Below, piece by piece: positions 16,783 to 26,194 of a DNA stretch of 64,000 nt. The notes below the pieces were generated by a model. That model worked only from the letters and a program-made list of their open reading frames with translations. It did no database searches and was not told where the DNA came from. This DNA is from Pantoea sp. At-9b (GTDB taxonomy: Bacteria > Pseudomonadota > Gammaproteobacteria > Enterobacterales > Enterobacteriaceae). The DNA lies in contig NC_014837.1 of assembly GCF_000175935.2 (NCBI RefSeq), positions 3,162,001-3,226,000 of the forward strand. Direction: 5' to 3'. Positions within the stretch are counted from its first letter, which is position 1; every line of letters begins with the position of its first letter. The position numbers and the translations under genes are program-made.

Positions 16783-18066
16783 TTAGGAATGGCGCTGTTC
16801 TTCAGCATCCAGCACCACTTCTTCAGGACGTAACAGGCTGATTACGCGGAAGATCAGGCTAAGCGCCACACCAACGATGGTTGCCAGTGCCATGCCTTTC
16901 AGCTCGGCGGCACCGATATGCACCTTGGCACCGCTCACACCGATGATCAGGATCACTGAGGTAAGGATCAGGTTCTGCGCTTTGTTGTAATCCACTTTGG
17001 ATTCAATCAGTACACGAATACCGGAAGCCCCGATCACCCCGTACAGCAGCAGCGACACACCGCCCATGACCGGCACCGGAATGGCCTGAATCGCGGCGGC
17101 CAGTTTGCCCACGCAGGAGAGCAAAATCGCCAGGATTGCCGCCCCGCCGATCACCCAGGTACTGTAGACGCGGGTGATCGCCATAACACCGATGTTTTCA
17201 CCGTAAGTGGTGTTTGGCGTTGACCCAAAGAAACCGGAGATCATGGTGGAAAGGCCGTTGGCGAACATAGAACGATGCAGACCCGGATCGCGGATCAGAT
17301 CTTTTTTCACGATATTCGCCGTCACTACCAAGTGGCCGACGTGCTCAGCAATCACCACCAGCGCCGCAGGCAGAATGGTCAACATCGCCGCCCACTCAAA
17401 ACGCGGAGTATAGAAAGTCGGCAGGGCAAACCAGGGCGCATTCGCAACCGACGACCAGTTAACGATTCCCATAAAGGAAGAGAGTGCGTAACCCACCAGC
17501 ACACCGATCAGGATCGGGATAATGGCGAAGAAGCCACGGAACAGCACCGAACCAAACACGGTAACACCCAGCGTTACCATCGAAATAAAGATGGTGGTGC
17601 TATCAGGTGCAGTCCCTTCAGCAGGCAGCAGACCAGCCATGTTGGCCGCCACGCCCGCCAGCTCAAGGCCGATCACCGCAACAATCGCCCCCATTGCCGC
17701 AGGGGGGAACATCACGTCCAGCCAGCCGGTGCCTGCTTTTTTCACAATCAGCGCGACGACACAAAACAGGAAGCCGCAGAGGATAAAGCCACCGAGCGCC
17801 ACTTCATAGCCCAGCGGCAGCAACAGCAATACCGGAGAAATAAAGGCGAAGCTGGAGCCGAGATAGGCCGGGATTTTCCCTTTACAGATAAAGAGATACA
17901 GCAGTGTACCGACACCGTTGAACAGCAGCACTGTGGCCGGGTTGATATGGAACAGAATCGGCACCAGCACGGTTGCGCCAAACATGGCGAACAGATGTTG
18001 CAGACTGAGTGGAATGGTTTTAAGTAGCGGCGGTCGTTCGCTAACGCCGATGGCGCGACGAGTCAT
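16783..18066 (-). CDS. uraA: Uracil:proton symporter UraA
   Basis: UraA imports uracil across the inner membrane using the proton gradient. The 427-residue protein has about 14 membrane segments (7+7 fold) and the NCS2 signature STPNTTYGENIGVMAITRVYS. The uracil-contacting Glu lies in ALVVIAEHVGH, with a second in NTTYGENIG. It follows upp with a 71-bp gap containing a hairpin, the standard salvage operon, so uracil is captured as UMP by Upp after entry. Confidence 0.97.
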   Translation of the reverse strand: MTRRAIGVSERPPLLKTIPLSLQHLFAMFGATVLVPILFHINPATVLLFNGVGTLLYLFICKGKIPAYLGSSFAFISPVLLLLPLGYEVALGGFILCGFLFCVVALIVKKAGTGWLDVMFPPAAMGAIVAVIGLELAGVAANMAGLLPAEGTAPDSTTIFISMVTLGVTVFGSVLFRGFFAIIPILIGVLVGYALSSFMGIVNWSSVANAPWFALPTFYTPRFEWAAMLTILPAALVVIAEHVGHLVVTANIVKKDLIRDPGLHRSMFANGLSTMISGFFGSTPNTTYGENIGVMAITRVYSTWVIGGAAILAILLSCVGKLAAAIQAIPVPVMGGVSLLLYGVIGASGIRVLIESKVDYNKAQNLILTSVILIIGVSGAKVHIGAAELKGMALATIVGVALSLIFRVISLLRPEEVVLDAEEQRHS

Positions 18067-18103
18067 TCAGTGATCCCCTTGAGTTGTGTAGTGCATTTTT
18101 GCC

Positions 18104-18130
18104 AAAAAAAAGCCGACTCTCTGGCCGGCT
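18104..18130 (-). terminator. Attenuator-like hairpin between upp and uraA
   Basis: On the minus strand, AGCCGGCCAGAGAGTCGGCT is followed by about eight T. It has the form of an intrinsic terminator between two genes of one operon, so it probably reduces uraA relative to upp. Confidence 0.6.
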
Positions 18131-18137
18131 GCTTTAT

Positions 18138-18764
18138 TTATTTGGTTCCGAAAATCTTGTCACCGGCATCGCCGAGGCCAGGAATAATGTATCCCTTCTC
18201 ATTCAGGCCCTTGTCGATTGAAGCGGTATAGAGTTCAACATCCGGATGCGCTTTCTCCAGCGCGGCAATCCCTTCCGGTGCCGCCACCAACACCAGCACC
18301 TTGATGCTGTTACAACCGGCCTTTTTCAGCAGGTCAATGGTCGCGATCATCGAGCCACCGGTCGCCAGCATCGGGTCAACCACCAGCGCCATGCGCTCTT
18401 CAATGTTGGAGACCAGTTTCTGGAAGTACGGTACCGGCTCCAGCGTCTCTTCATCACGGTAGACGCCGACTACGCTGATACGCGCGCTGGGTACGTGCTC
18501 CAGCACCCCTTCCATCATGCCCAGACCCGCACGCAGAATCGGTACGACGGTAATTTTTTTGCCTTTAATTTGTTCGATTTCAACCGGGCCATTCCAGCCT
18601 TCAATCGTAACGCGCTCGGTTTCCAGGTCGGCAGTGGCTTCATAGGTCAGCAGGCTGCCGACTTCTGACGCCAGTTCGCGGAAGCGCTTAGTGCTGACAT
18701 CATGCTCACGCATCAGGCCCAGTTTATGTTTGACCAGCGGGTGTTTGACTTCCACGATCTTCAT
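18138..18764 (-). CDS. upp: Uracil phosphoribosyltransferase
   Basis: Upp converts uracil and PRPP to UMP in pyrimidine salvage. The 208-residue length equals E. coli Upp. The PRPP-binding loop is [20 protein letters not shown], and the uracil-binding region is near the C terminus ([18 protein letters not shown]). It is divergent from purM; the 241-bp region between them carries the purM PurR operator. It is co-transcribed with uraA. Confidence 0.98.
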   Translation of the reverse strand: MKIVEVKHPLVKHKLGLMREHDVSTKRFRELASEVGSLLTYEATADLETERVTIEGWNGPVEIEQIKGKKITVVPILRAGLGMMEGVLEHVPSARISVVGVYRDEETLEPVPYFQKLVSNIEERMALVVDPMLATGGSMIATIDLLKKAGCNSIKVLVLVAAPEGIAALEKAHPDVELYTASIDKGLNEKGYIIPGLGDAGDKIFGTK

Positions 18765-18926
18765 GATTGTTCTCCCGGAATTGAGTTGAGCTAAAAAAAA
18801 ATCGCGGGATTATACCGCCTTTTTCCCGCTGCGCCATATGTCATTGGTCAATACAACGCCTTCCACGATCTGAGATTAAGGATTAGCGAAAAAGCGGTGC
18901 CGTGCAAAGGTGGCGTGAGATGGGAC

Positions 18927-18942
18927 TCGCAAACGTTTGCCT
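18927..18942 (+). promoter_or_regulatory. PurR operator overlapping the purMN promoter
   Basis: TCGCAAACGTTTGCCT is an almost perfect PurR box. A -10 candidate TAGAAT lies at 18950-18955, 17 bp after the left edge hexamer, so the box would cover the -35 region and block polymerase. Confidence 0.85.
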
Positions 18943-19005
18943 GCGCTGGTAGAATTACGCCGCTTTATTTTAACCACCAACCGCAACTCGCGTGGGGATT
19001 CCGCA

Positions 19006-20046
19006 GTGACCGACAAGACCTCTCTCAGCTACAAAGACGCCGGTGTTGATATTGACGCTGGTAACGCTCTGGTTGACCGCATCAAAGGCGTAGTGAAAAA
19101 GACCCGCCGCCCGGAAGTGATGGGTGGATTGGGCGGCTTTGGCGCGCTTTGTGCGCTGCCGCAGAAATACCGCGAGCCAGTGCTGGTCTCCGGCACCGAC
19201 GGCGTCGGCACCAAGCTGCGTCTGGCGATGGATCTGAAGCGCCATGACAGCATCGGTATCGATCTGGTGGCGATGTGCGTGAACGATCTGGTGGTACAAG
19301 GCGCGGAGCCGCTGTTCTTCCTCGACTACTATGCGACGGGCAAACTGGATGTCGACACCGCTTCCTCGGTGATCACCGGTATCGCTGAAGGCTGTCTGCA
19401 ATCAGGCTGTGCGCTGGTTGGCGGTGAAACCGCAGAGATGCCAGGTATGTATCACGGTGAAGATTACGACGTGGCCGGCTTTTGCGTTGGCGTGGTGGAA
19501 AAATCCGAGATCATCGACGGCTCGAAAGTGCAGGATGGCGATGTGCTGATCGCGCTGGGTTCCAGCGGCCCGCACTCCAACGGCTACTCGCTGGTACGTA
19601 AGATCCTCGAAGTCAGCCAGACCAACCCGGAAACCAAACAGCTGGAAGGTAAGCCGCTGGCTGACCACCTGCTGGCCCCGACCCGCATTTACGTGAAAAA
19701 CATCCTTAGCCTGATCGAACAGGTCGATGTGCACGCGATTGCGCACCTGACCGGTGGCGGCTTCTGGGAAAATATTCCGCGCGTACTGCCGGACAACACC
19801 CAGGCGGTGCTGGAAGAGAGCAGCTGGCAGTGGCCGGCCGTGTTCAACTGGTTGCAGCAGGCCGGTAATGTCAGCCGTCACGAAATGTATCGCACCTTTA
19901 ACTGTGGTGTGGGCATGGTGATCGCGCTGAGTGCCGCTGAAGCTGATAAAGCAGTACAGCTGATGACCGACGCAGGCGAGCAGGCGTGGAAAATCGGTGT
20001 GATCAAAGCCTCTGACTCTGAAGAGCGTGTGGTCATCAACCCATGA
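19006..20046 (+). CDS. purM: Phosphoribosylformylglycinamidine cyclo-ligase, GTG start
   Basis: AIR synthetase closes the imidazole ring in purine synthesis. The GTG at 19006 begins [19 protein letters not shown], exactly where E. coli PurM starts, and gives 346 residues. An open upstream extension to 18937 falls inside the promoter and is not credible. Motifs include [11 protein letters not shown] (ATP binding), [20 protein letters not shown] and [10 protein letters not shown]. It overlaps purN by 4 bp (ATGA), and the operon carries a PurR box. Confidence 0.97.
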   Translation: MTDKTSLSYKDAGVDIDAGNALVDRIKGVVKKTRRPEVMGGLGGFGALCALPQKYREPVLVSGTDGVGTKLRLAMDLKRHDSIGIDLVAMCVNDLVVQGAEPLFFLDYYATGKLDVDTASSVITGIAEGCLQSGCALVGGETAEMPGMYHGEDYDVAGFCVGVVEKSEIIDGSKVQDGDVLIALGSSGPHSNGYSLVRKILEVSQTNPETKQLEGKPLADHLLAPTRIYVKNILSLIEQVDVHAIAHLTGGGFWENIPRVLPDNTQAVLEESSWQWPAVFNWLQQAGNVSRHEMYRTFNCGVGMVIALSAAEADKAVQLMTDAGEQAWKIGVIKASDSEERVVINP

Positions 20047-20681
20047 AAAAACTGGTTGTACTGATCTCCGGTAACGGTAGCAATCTTCAGTCCATCCTCG
20101 ACGCCTGCGCAAGCGGGCGTATTAACGGCAGCGTCGCTGCCGTTTTCAGTAATAAAGCCGCAGCGCTGGGTTTGACCCGTGCGCAGGAAGCCGGTGTTCC
20201 GACGCATGCGCTGGCCGCCAGTCAGTTTGCTGACCGTGAAGCCTTTGATCGCCAGCTGATGCAGGAGATCGATGCTTACGCCCCGGATCTGGTAGTACTG
20301 GCGGGATATATGCGTATCCTCAGCCAGGGATTTGTCGCGCATTATCACGATCGTCTGGTCAACATCCACCCTTCCCTGCTGCCGAAATATCCCGGCCTGC
20401 ATACTCATCGTCAGGCATTGGAAAATGGCGACGAAGAGCATGGCACCTCGGTGCATTTCGTCACCGATGAGCTGGATGGCGGACCGATTATTTTGCAGGC
20501 GCGCGTACCGGTGTTTGCCGATGATACGGAAGAAGAGATTACTGCCCGTGTGCAGCATCAGGAACATGCCATCTATCCGCTGGTGATTAGCTGGTTTGTA
20601 GAAGGACGTTTGCAGATGCGCGAGAATTCAGCCTGGCTGGATGGTCAACCGCTGCCACCGCAGGGCTATGCCCACGATTGA
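20043..20681 (+). CDS. purN: Phosphoribosylglycinamide formyltransferase
   Basis: PurN transfers a formyl group from 10-formyl-THF to GAR, the third step of purine synthesis. The 212-residue protein has the phosphate-binding GNGSNLQ at residues 10-16, the catalytic Asn-His pair in [12 protein letters not shown], and the Asp in [10 protein letters not shown]. It is translationally coupled to purM through ATGA. Downstream lie an inverted repeat and the frameshifted immunity gene, so the operon ends at a junction with an accessory island. Confidence 0.97.
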   Translation: MKKLVVLISGNGSNLQSILDACASGRINGSVAAVFSNKAAALGLTRAQEAGVPTHALAASQFADREAFDRQLMQEIDAYAPDLVVLAGYMRILSQGFVAHYHDRLVNIHPSLLPKYPGLHTHRQALENGDEEHGTSVHFVTDELDGGPIILQARVPVFADDTEEEITARVQHQEHAIYPLVISWFVEGRLQMRENSAWLDGQPLPPQGYAHD

Positions 20682-20702
20682 TGTGATACTTGCACGATCC
20701 CG

Positions 20703-20768
20703 GAGCAGCGCGATTTATCGCGCTGTTTTTTTGTACGGTGAAAACCGCGCGATAAATCGCGCCGCTAC
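20703..20768. repeat. GCGCGATTTATCGCGC inverted-repeat pair, copy 2
   Basis: A unit (AGCAGCGCGATTTATCGCGC) and an inverted unit ending GCGCGATAAATCGCGCCGCTAC are separated by about 25 bp containing a T-run. It lies between purN and the accessory island, with its right end 2 bp from the old stop codon of the third immunity gene. It could also serve as the purMN terminator. Confidence 0.83.
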
Positions 20769-20770
20769 TT

Positions 20771-21531
20771 TCAGAGCCCGGCATTCAGGTCGCATTTCAT
20801 ATGCGTCCAGCCTTGATAGTTTTTTACTTCGGGTACGCGGTCGGGTAGGTTCTGGAAGTTGGTGTAATGCTGTTTTACCGAGCGATGTAAAATGCGTGGG
20901 TCGATATAGTCCCGCCCCCACAATGACGTATCCAGCCTTCAGCCGGACGTATAGCATCGATATGATGCGGTATTTTCCTTCCCCTGAACTCCACAACATA
21001 ATCAATGCCTGTCCCGCCAGGTTGCAGACGCGGATCATCAAAGGGCAGCGACGACATATAAATGCGACCTTGTTTGGTCAGCAGAAAACCCTGGTCATTG
21101 ACAATCGTTGCAGAAACGATGTCATCATAATTAGGAGAATTAGATCCATTATCTTCTTCGCCTTCAATTGACGCATTTTGCCAGGTTTTTCCGTAGTCTT
21201 TGGATACAACAAATCCCGATTCCCCCCAGTTGGGAACGGCTATATATCGCTCTGATGCATTGATATAGGGTTTGGTGAATATCCGGTAAAACTGAGACCA
21301 TATTTCACTGCGAATACCCCGTTTCTGATCAACGAACCACAATGCGCCCTCACAATTAAATCCCTTTAATTCCAGCCAGCGGTGATCGTCAAAACGGTAT
21401 ACCACCTGTACCGGCTTCTGGCGTGACTTAGAGAACAGGCCGTGACATCCGGTGATGATAAAAACCACAGATAAGGTGAGCGCTGCAGTAAATCCTCGCC
21501 AACGTTTCAGGCTGAAAACATCCCTGGTCAT
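20771..21531 (-). pseudogene. Frameshifted Tli3-like immunity lipoprotein, copy C
   Basis: This is the third copy of the tandem immunity genes. It reads normally from MTRDVFSLKRWRGF through the lipobox ITGC to HIDAIRPAEG. Then one G is missing at about 20935 relative to copies A and B, which have ATCCAGGCCTTC where this has ATCCAGCCTTC. The frame shifts and stops at 20875, losing about 35 C-terminal residues, although the old reading frame continues intact to a TGA at 20771. Residues around 90-130 also differ from the other copies (WGESGFVVSKDYGKTWQ). It is either a decaying copy or a sequencing error at one base. Confidence 0.8.
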
Positions 21532-21579
21532 ATTTTTATTCCTTTAATTTCCTGTAACGAGCTTTCCTCTTCATGCTAT

Positions 21580-22344
21580 TCAGAGTCCGGCATTCAGATC
21601 GCACTTCATATGCGTCCAGCCCTGATAATTTTTAACTTCAGGAATACGGTCGGGCAGGTTCTGGAAGTTGGTGTAATACTGTTTTACCGAGCGATGTAAA
21701 ATGCGTGGGTCGATATAGTCCCGCCCCCACAATGACGTATCGAGGCCTGCAGCCGGACGTATAGCATCGATATGATGCGGTATTTTCCTTCCCCTGAACT
21801 CCACAACATAATCAATGCCTGTCCCGCCAGGTTGCAAACGCGGATCATCGAAAGGCAGGGAGGACATGTAAATGCGTCCCTGTTTGGTCAGCAGAAAGCC
21901 CTGGTCATTAACCACGGTCAGGGACTGGATATTTTCATAGCCAGGTGCATTTGAACCATTGTCTTCTTCACCTTTTATGGAAGAGGTTTGCCAAGTCCTG
22001 CCATAATCTTTTGAAATACTCATTACTCCTGTCATACCCCAGCTGGGTACTGCAATATAGCGTTCTGAGGCATTGATATAGGGCTTAGTAAAAATCCTGT
22101 AAAACTGAAACCAGAGCTGACTGCGAATTCCCCTTTCCCGGTCCACAAACCAGAGTTCTCCCTGACAATTATAACCTTTCAGTTCCAGCCAGCGGTGATC
22201 GTCAAAACGGTATACCACCTGTACCGGCTTCTGTCGTGGCTTAGCGAACAGGCCGTGACATCCGGTGATGATAAAAACCACAGATAAGGTGAGCGCTGCA
22301 GTAAATCCTCGCCAACGTTTCAGGCTGAAAACATCCCTGGTCAT
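21580..22344 (-). CDS. Tli3-like type VI immunity lipoprotein, copy B
   Basis: This 254-residue lipoprotein has a signal ending in lipobox ITGC (Cys29). The mature domain starts KPVQVVYRFDDHRWLELKGY, the hallmark of proteins I recognise as the Tli3 immunity family, which bind and neutralise Tle3 phospholipases in the periplasm. It is intact and nearly identical to copy A after the signal peptide; differences cluster around residues 130-145 (IKGEEDNGSNAPGYENIQS). AGGAAT lies before the start. It is the second immunity gene downstream of the lipase effector. It may protect against a slightly different effector variant. Confidence 0.78.
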   Translation of the reverse strand: MTRDVFSLKRWRGFTAALTLSVVFIITGCHGLFAKPRQKPVQVVYRFDDHRWLELKGYNCQGELWFVDRERGIRSQLWFQFYRIFTKPYINASERYIAVPSWGMTGVMSISKDYGRTWQTSSIKGEEDNGSNAPGYENIQSLTVVNDQGFLLTKQGRIYMSSLPFDDPRLQPGGTGIDYVVEFRGRKIPHHIDAIRPAAGLDTSLWGRDYIDPRILHRSVKQYYTNFQNLPDRIPEVKNYQGWTHMKCDLNAGL

Positions 22345-22392
22345 ATTTTTATTCCTTTAATTTCCTGTAACGAGCTTTCCTCTTCATGCTAT

Positions 22393-23142
22393 TCAGAGTC
22401 CGGCATTCAGATCGCACTTCATATGCGTCCAGCCCTGATAATTTTTAACTTCAGGAATACGGTCGGGTAGGTTCTGGAAGTTGGTGTAATACTGTTTTAC
22501 CGAGCGATGTAAAATGCGTGGGTCGATATAGTCCCGCCCCCACAATGACGTATCCAGGCCTTCAGCCGGACGTATAGCATCGATATGATGCGGTATTTTC
22601 CTTCCCCTGAACTCCACAACATAATCAATGCCTGTCCCGCCAGGTTGCAGACGCGGATCATCGAAAGGCAGGGAAGACATATAAATACGGCCCTGTTTGG
22701 TTAGCAGAAAACCCTGGTCATTGACCACAGTCAGGGACTCAATATTGTCGTAGTTTGGTGCATTAAAACCGTTATCTTCTTCGCCATTTATGGAAGATGT
22801 TTGCCAGGTCCTCCCGTAATCTTTTGAAATACTCATTACTCCTGTCATACCCCAACTGGGTACTGCAATATAGCGTTCTGAGGCATTGATATAGGGCTTA
22901 GTAAAAATCCTGTAAAACTGAAACCAGAGCTGACTGCGAATTCCCCTTTCCCGGTCCACAAACCAGAGTTCTCCCTGACAATTATAACCTTTCAGTTCCA
23001 GCCAGCGGTGATCGTCAAAACGGTATACCACCTGCACCGGCTTCTGGCGTGTTTTTAACGAGAACCCCTGGCATCCACTCAACATAAAAAGAGCAATAAT
23101 CAGCACCATTGATGTAATTCCGTTTACATATTTCAGCATCAT
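22393..23142 (-). CDS. Tli3-like type VI immunity lipoprotein, copy A, coupled to the effector
   Basis: This 249-residue lipoprotein begins MMLKYVNGITSMVLI, with lipobox LSGC. The start ATG (23142-23140) overlaps the effector stop as TAATG, so the pair is translationally coupled; an in-frame upstream ATG at 23208 would lie inside the effector gene. The mature domain shares motifs YRFDDHRWLELKGY, QFYRIFTKPYINASERYIAV and WTHMKCDLNAGL with copies B and C. Tight coupling marks it as the cognate immunity protein, made with the effector to prevent self-intoxication in the periplasm. Confidence 0.82.
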   Translation of the reverse strand: MMLKYVNGITSMVLIIALFMLSGCQGFSLKTRQKPVQVVYRFDDHRWLELKGYNCQGELWFVDRERGIRSQLWFQFYRIFTKPYINASERYIAVPSWGMTGVMSISKDYGRTWQTSSINGEEDNGFNAPNYDNIESLTVVNDQGFLLTKQGRIYMSSLPFDDPRLQPGGTGIDYVVEFRGRKIPHHIDAIRPAEGLDTSLWGRDYIDPRILHRSVKQYYTNFQNLPDRIPEVKNYQGWTHMKCDLNAGL

Positions 23143-25286
23143 TAAAACACCATTTTGTGACCCGTTGAGGGGAGATCCAAATAATTCATAGGTTCCGGCA
23201 TATCCCACTGCGGTAACGGGATTTCCTTATGATGAAACTCTGGTGGACGGGCAGGTTTAATTTTTACAGCCGGGTGGTATTCGTTTACCACACCGAACTC
23301 TCCTTTAGGTAGGATGCCATCGGGTTTGTTCATGAAGTCCTTGGTCTTCTTTTCGTTTAATTCACCCGTTTGATAATATCTATTTGTATCCTCATCCGGA
23401 TTATACATATGCCGCCAGTCGGCCAGTTTCCGCAGCCGCAGCCAGAACTCCGGATCTTCAAACGCCATACAGTTACCAATCGCCAGGTCATAGGCCACCG
23501 CTTTTTCCTGCACGTTCGGGTCCATCACAATGGCCGAATGCTGGCTGAGTTTTACCGGGTCGCCATATTTCGCCATCTCATCAATTTCCTGGTCGGTTTT
23601 ATTCCGTAACAGCAGATATTCCATCCGCTGCTGCGAACCGATAATACGGCCACCGGTGAATTGGGTTTTGTAATGAACATTCACCGCACTCAGTTCGGCT
23701 TCGGTCAGAATATGCCCCGGCTGCATGCCATAAGCGTACAGCGGGAGCAGCGGCCGGGTTTCCTTCACCTGCCACACGCCCTCATGGGCACGGGCGGAGT
23801 AGTCGATATAGCGATCTTCCCCTGCTACCCCGGTCTTAAACTTCATCTCCCCGTCATGACTACTGCCCATCAGGGTCAGCTCAAACACCTGCGGCAGCGC
23901 TTCAGCATTGAGGGTCACGCCACTGTGGTACGGATAGGCGGCGTTGGTTGCCCGGCCGTCATAACGGAAGTCCCCTTCCCGCCAGGCGGGCTTCTCAAAG
24001 GGCCGGTGCGTTGGGTTGCCGCCGGTGGTGTAGTGCTGGCAAAACGCCCGCTGGTAAAGATTCTCCATCCCCGATGCAACCTGATCGGGAATGCCGCGCC
24101 AGCCAACCCCCTGCACGTTCTGTAGCGACACAATGCCATCGTCCGGGCAGAAATAGTTATATACCCGGCCATAATTGTTGCGGCTGTAGCGCGGGTCGCT
24201 GTACCACTGGTGTTTGCGCGCCAGGGTGCCGTCGTTCACCATCGCCTGCACAAAATCTGGCTGGTAGCGACCGGCAGGATCATATTTGGGGTTGGTGGCC
24301 ATCAGGCGGCAAAAGTTGCGCAGCGTTTCCTGACGGGCTTTAGCGGTCTGCTGACGGCCCGGCAGCAGGTTTTCCAGAAAACGCGGTTCCAGCGAATACG
24401 GGGAGTGGCAGAGGATGGTGCAGTCAGCAACGGGATAGTCAGGTGCCTTCTGCCTGAGAATCATGTTCGCCAGCATGGTGATAAGGGTGCCCTGACTGTG
24501 CGCCACGATATTGATGGTATCGTAACGGGTATCAGGGTTATCTCTGATCGCAAAAATCAAATCCGCCAGCCGCTGCGCCGCAAAGAACTGATAAATCCGG
24601 TGCGGATTGCCGTAAATCGGGTGGGTAAAGTCACCGCCGTTGAACTTGCGGCTGTAGACTCCCGCCATCCAGATTGCGCCGCCGTTGGCTCCCGGCCCGA
24701 ACATATCCGGGATACAGGTGGTGGCATTGGCAAAGGTGCCACCATTTTTAGCCGCCGCGAGATTCAGTACGTTACCGTAGTTATCGTTGCAGAAACCGCG
24801 CATTTCCGGATTAAGTTTTTTCAGGCGTTTTGGATCATTCTCCTGAAAAGCGTCATACGGCAGCACCGCTTCCAGCCCGAGTTTTTTGACCTCGTCACGA
24901 TAACGCTGCTGGTCAGCGTCATAGGTTTCCCGATCCACCGGCCGATATCCCCAGTAAAACGGGATCACCGGCGAGCGACCGCTGCGGGTGATACGCCGCG
25001 CGGCACCGCTCAGGTCGGTTAAGCCGCACATCTCCCCCCACTCATTGATATACATATCGGTGCGGGCCAGCCGGGTATTCAGCCCGGCGACAATCCCCTG
25101 CTCCTGGGTCTCGTAGGCTTCACCAATATCGTTGACGCCATGCACCAGAATCACGATGCAGGGTAGCGGGCTGCCAGCCGCAAAATCCTGGGTGATCATC
25201 GCCCCCCCGGTCTCACGATCCACACCAATACAAGTCCCGAGTACCGGGTTGTTAAACGCACTGTTCGCGTAAGTTTCCTTGCTCAT
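23142..25286 (-). CDS. Type VI secretion lipase effector, Tle3/DUF3274 type
   Basis: This 714-residue alpha/beta-hydrolase should be a phospholipase delivered by a type VI system into the periplasm of rival bacteria. The N-terminal hydrolase core has LVHGVND (49-53, oxyanion region), the nucleophile elbow AHSQG with Ser264 (Ala replaces the usual first Gly), and an acid candidate in CPDDGIVS (Asp382/383). The large C-terminal half (about 400-650) matches my recollection of DUF3274. There is no signal peptide, as expected for a T6 cargo. No vgrG, PAAR or T6 structural gene lies nearby, so the cassette is an orphan. It is followed by three immunity genes. Family assignment is from recall, not a search. 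Confidence 0.82.
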   Translation of the reverse strand: MSKETYANSAFNNPVLGTCIGVDRETGGAMITQDFAAGSPLPCIVILVHGVNDIGEAYETQEQGIVAGLNTRLARTDMYINEWGEMCGLTDLSGAARRITRSGRSPVIPFYWGYRPVDRETYDADQQRYRDEVKKLGLEAVLPYDAFQENDPKRLKKLNPEMRGFCNDNYGNVLNLAAAKNGGTFANATTCIPDMFGPGANGGAIWMAGVYSRKFNGGDFTHPIYGNPHRIYQFFAAQRLADLIFAIRDNPDTRYDTINIVAHSQGTLITMLANMILRQKAPDYPVADCTILCHSPYSLEPRFLENLLPGRQQTAKARQETLRNFCRLMATNPKYDPAGRYQPDFVQAMVNDGTLARKHQWYSDPRYSRNNYGRVYNYFCPDDGIVSLQNVQGVGWRGIPDQVASGMENLYQRAFCQHYTTGGNPTHRPFEKPAWREGDFRYDGRATNAAYPYHSGVTLNAEALPQVFELTLMGSSHDGEMKFKTGVAGEDRYIDYSARAHEGVWQVKETRPLLPLYAYGMQPGHILTEAELSAVNVHYKTQFTGGRIIGSQQRMEYLLLRNKTDQEIDEMAKYGDPVKLSQHSAIVMDPNVQEKAVAYDLAIGNCMAFEDPEFWLRLRKLADWRHMYNPDEDTNRYYQTGELNEKKTKDFMNKPDGILPKGEFGVVNEYHPAVKIKPARPPEFHHKEIPLPQWDMPEPMNYLDLPSTGHKMVF

Positions 25287-25413
25287 CGTGCTGCTTCCCT
25301 AACTCACGCTGTCAGGCGTGATATCCATTTAGTTGCGGGATAGGATAGTCAACAACGGTGATTAAGCGAGGAAATCTTTGTCAATCTGGACGACAGCACA
25401 CAAAATTACCCGG

Positions 25414-26181
25414 TTAGCCAAATCGTCCGGTGATGTAATCTTCGGTGCGTCGCGCCTGCGGTGAAGTGAAGATACGATCGGTTTCGTCAAACTCTACCAA
25501 CTGCCCGTTATGCATAAACGCGGTGTAATCCGACACGCGCGCCGCCTGCTGCATGTTGTGCGTCACCAGCACCAGCGTGAAATGCTGCTTTAGCGTGGTC
25601 ATCAACTCTTCAATCACCAGCGTGGAGATGGGATCAAGTGCGGAGGTGGGTTCGTCCAGCAGCAACACTTCCGGTTCGATGGCGATCGCACGCGCAATCA
25701 CCAACCGTTGTTGTTGACCGGTAGACAGGGTTAACGCGTTTTGTCCCAGTTGGTCTTTGACTTCACTCCACAATGCCGCCGCGCGTAGCGCACGCTCACA
25801 AGCTTCGTTCAGGATCCGGCGGTCGCGTACCCCTTGCAGGCGCAAGCCATACACCACGTTTTCATAAATCGATTTGGGAAACGGATTCGGTCGCTGAAAC
25901 ACCATGCCCACTCGCCGACGCAGTGCCGCCAGATCCTGTTCCGGCTGCATAATGGCATGCTGCCCCAGCCAAATCTCCCCTTCCATGCGGCAACGATCAA
26001 TCACATCGTTCATGCGATTAAAACAGCGCAGCAGCGTCGATTTGCCACAGCCAGAGGGGCCGATCAGCGCCGTGATATGATTCTTTGGCAGTTGCAGATC
26101 GATATTATTCAGCGCCTGGCGTTCGCCATACCACAGCGAAAGCTGATTAACCTTGAGGGCGATGTCGTAATCGGGCGTCAT
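25414..26181 (-). CDS. pstB: Phosphate ABC transporter ATPase, PstB type
   Basis: This 255-residue ATPase of phosphate import has Walker [28 protein letters not shown] (a PstB hallmark), Walker [14 protein letters not shown] and [10 protein letters not shown] at the C terminus. The ABC signature reads LSTGQQQR instead of LSGGQQQR: the first Gly is Thr, an uncommon change at a residue near bound ATP. It follows pstA after 13 bp. No phoU follows, unlike the E. coli pst operon. It is probably a second, non-canonical Pst system. Confidence 0.88.
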   Translation of the reverse strand: MTPDYDIALKVNQLSLWYGERQALNNIDLQLPKNHITALIGPSGCGKSTLLRCFNRMNDVIDRCRMEGEIWLGQHAIMQPEQDLAALRRRVGMVFQRPNPFPKSIYENVVYGLRLQGVRDRRILNEACERALRAAALWSEVKDQLGQNALTLSTGQQQRLVIARAIAIEPEVLLLDEPTSALDPISTLVIEELMTTLKQHFTLVLVTHNMQQAARVSDYTAFMHNGQLVEFDETDRIFTSPQARRTEDYITGRFG

Positions 26182-26194
26182 GTGAAGAACCTTT

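Larger units (their letters stand above)
20771..23142 (-). repeat. Tandem array of three immunity genes, 813-bp period
   Basis: The starts of copies B and C are 813 bp apart. The 48-bp spacers (21532-21579 and 22345-22392), the 5' ends of B and C, and the 3' ends of all copies are identical or nearly so. Copy A shares its mature region with B but has a different signal peptide. This is a mosaic produced by tandem duplication and conversion. Confidence 0.85.

Noticed and set aside
20703..20768. Insertion-sequence end or attachment site beside the effector cassette
   Set aside because: The repeat belongs to a family found elsewhere without islands, there is no transposase, and no matching copy lies on the other side near 25287-25413.
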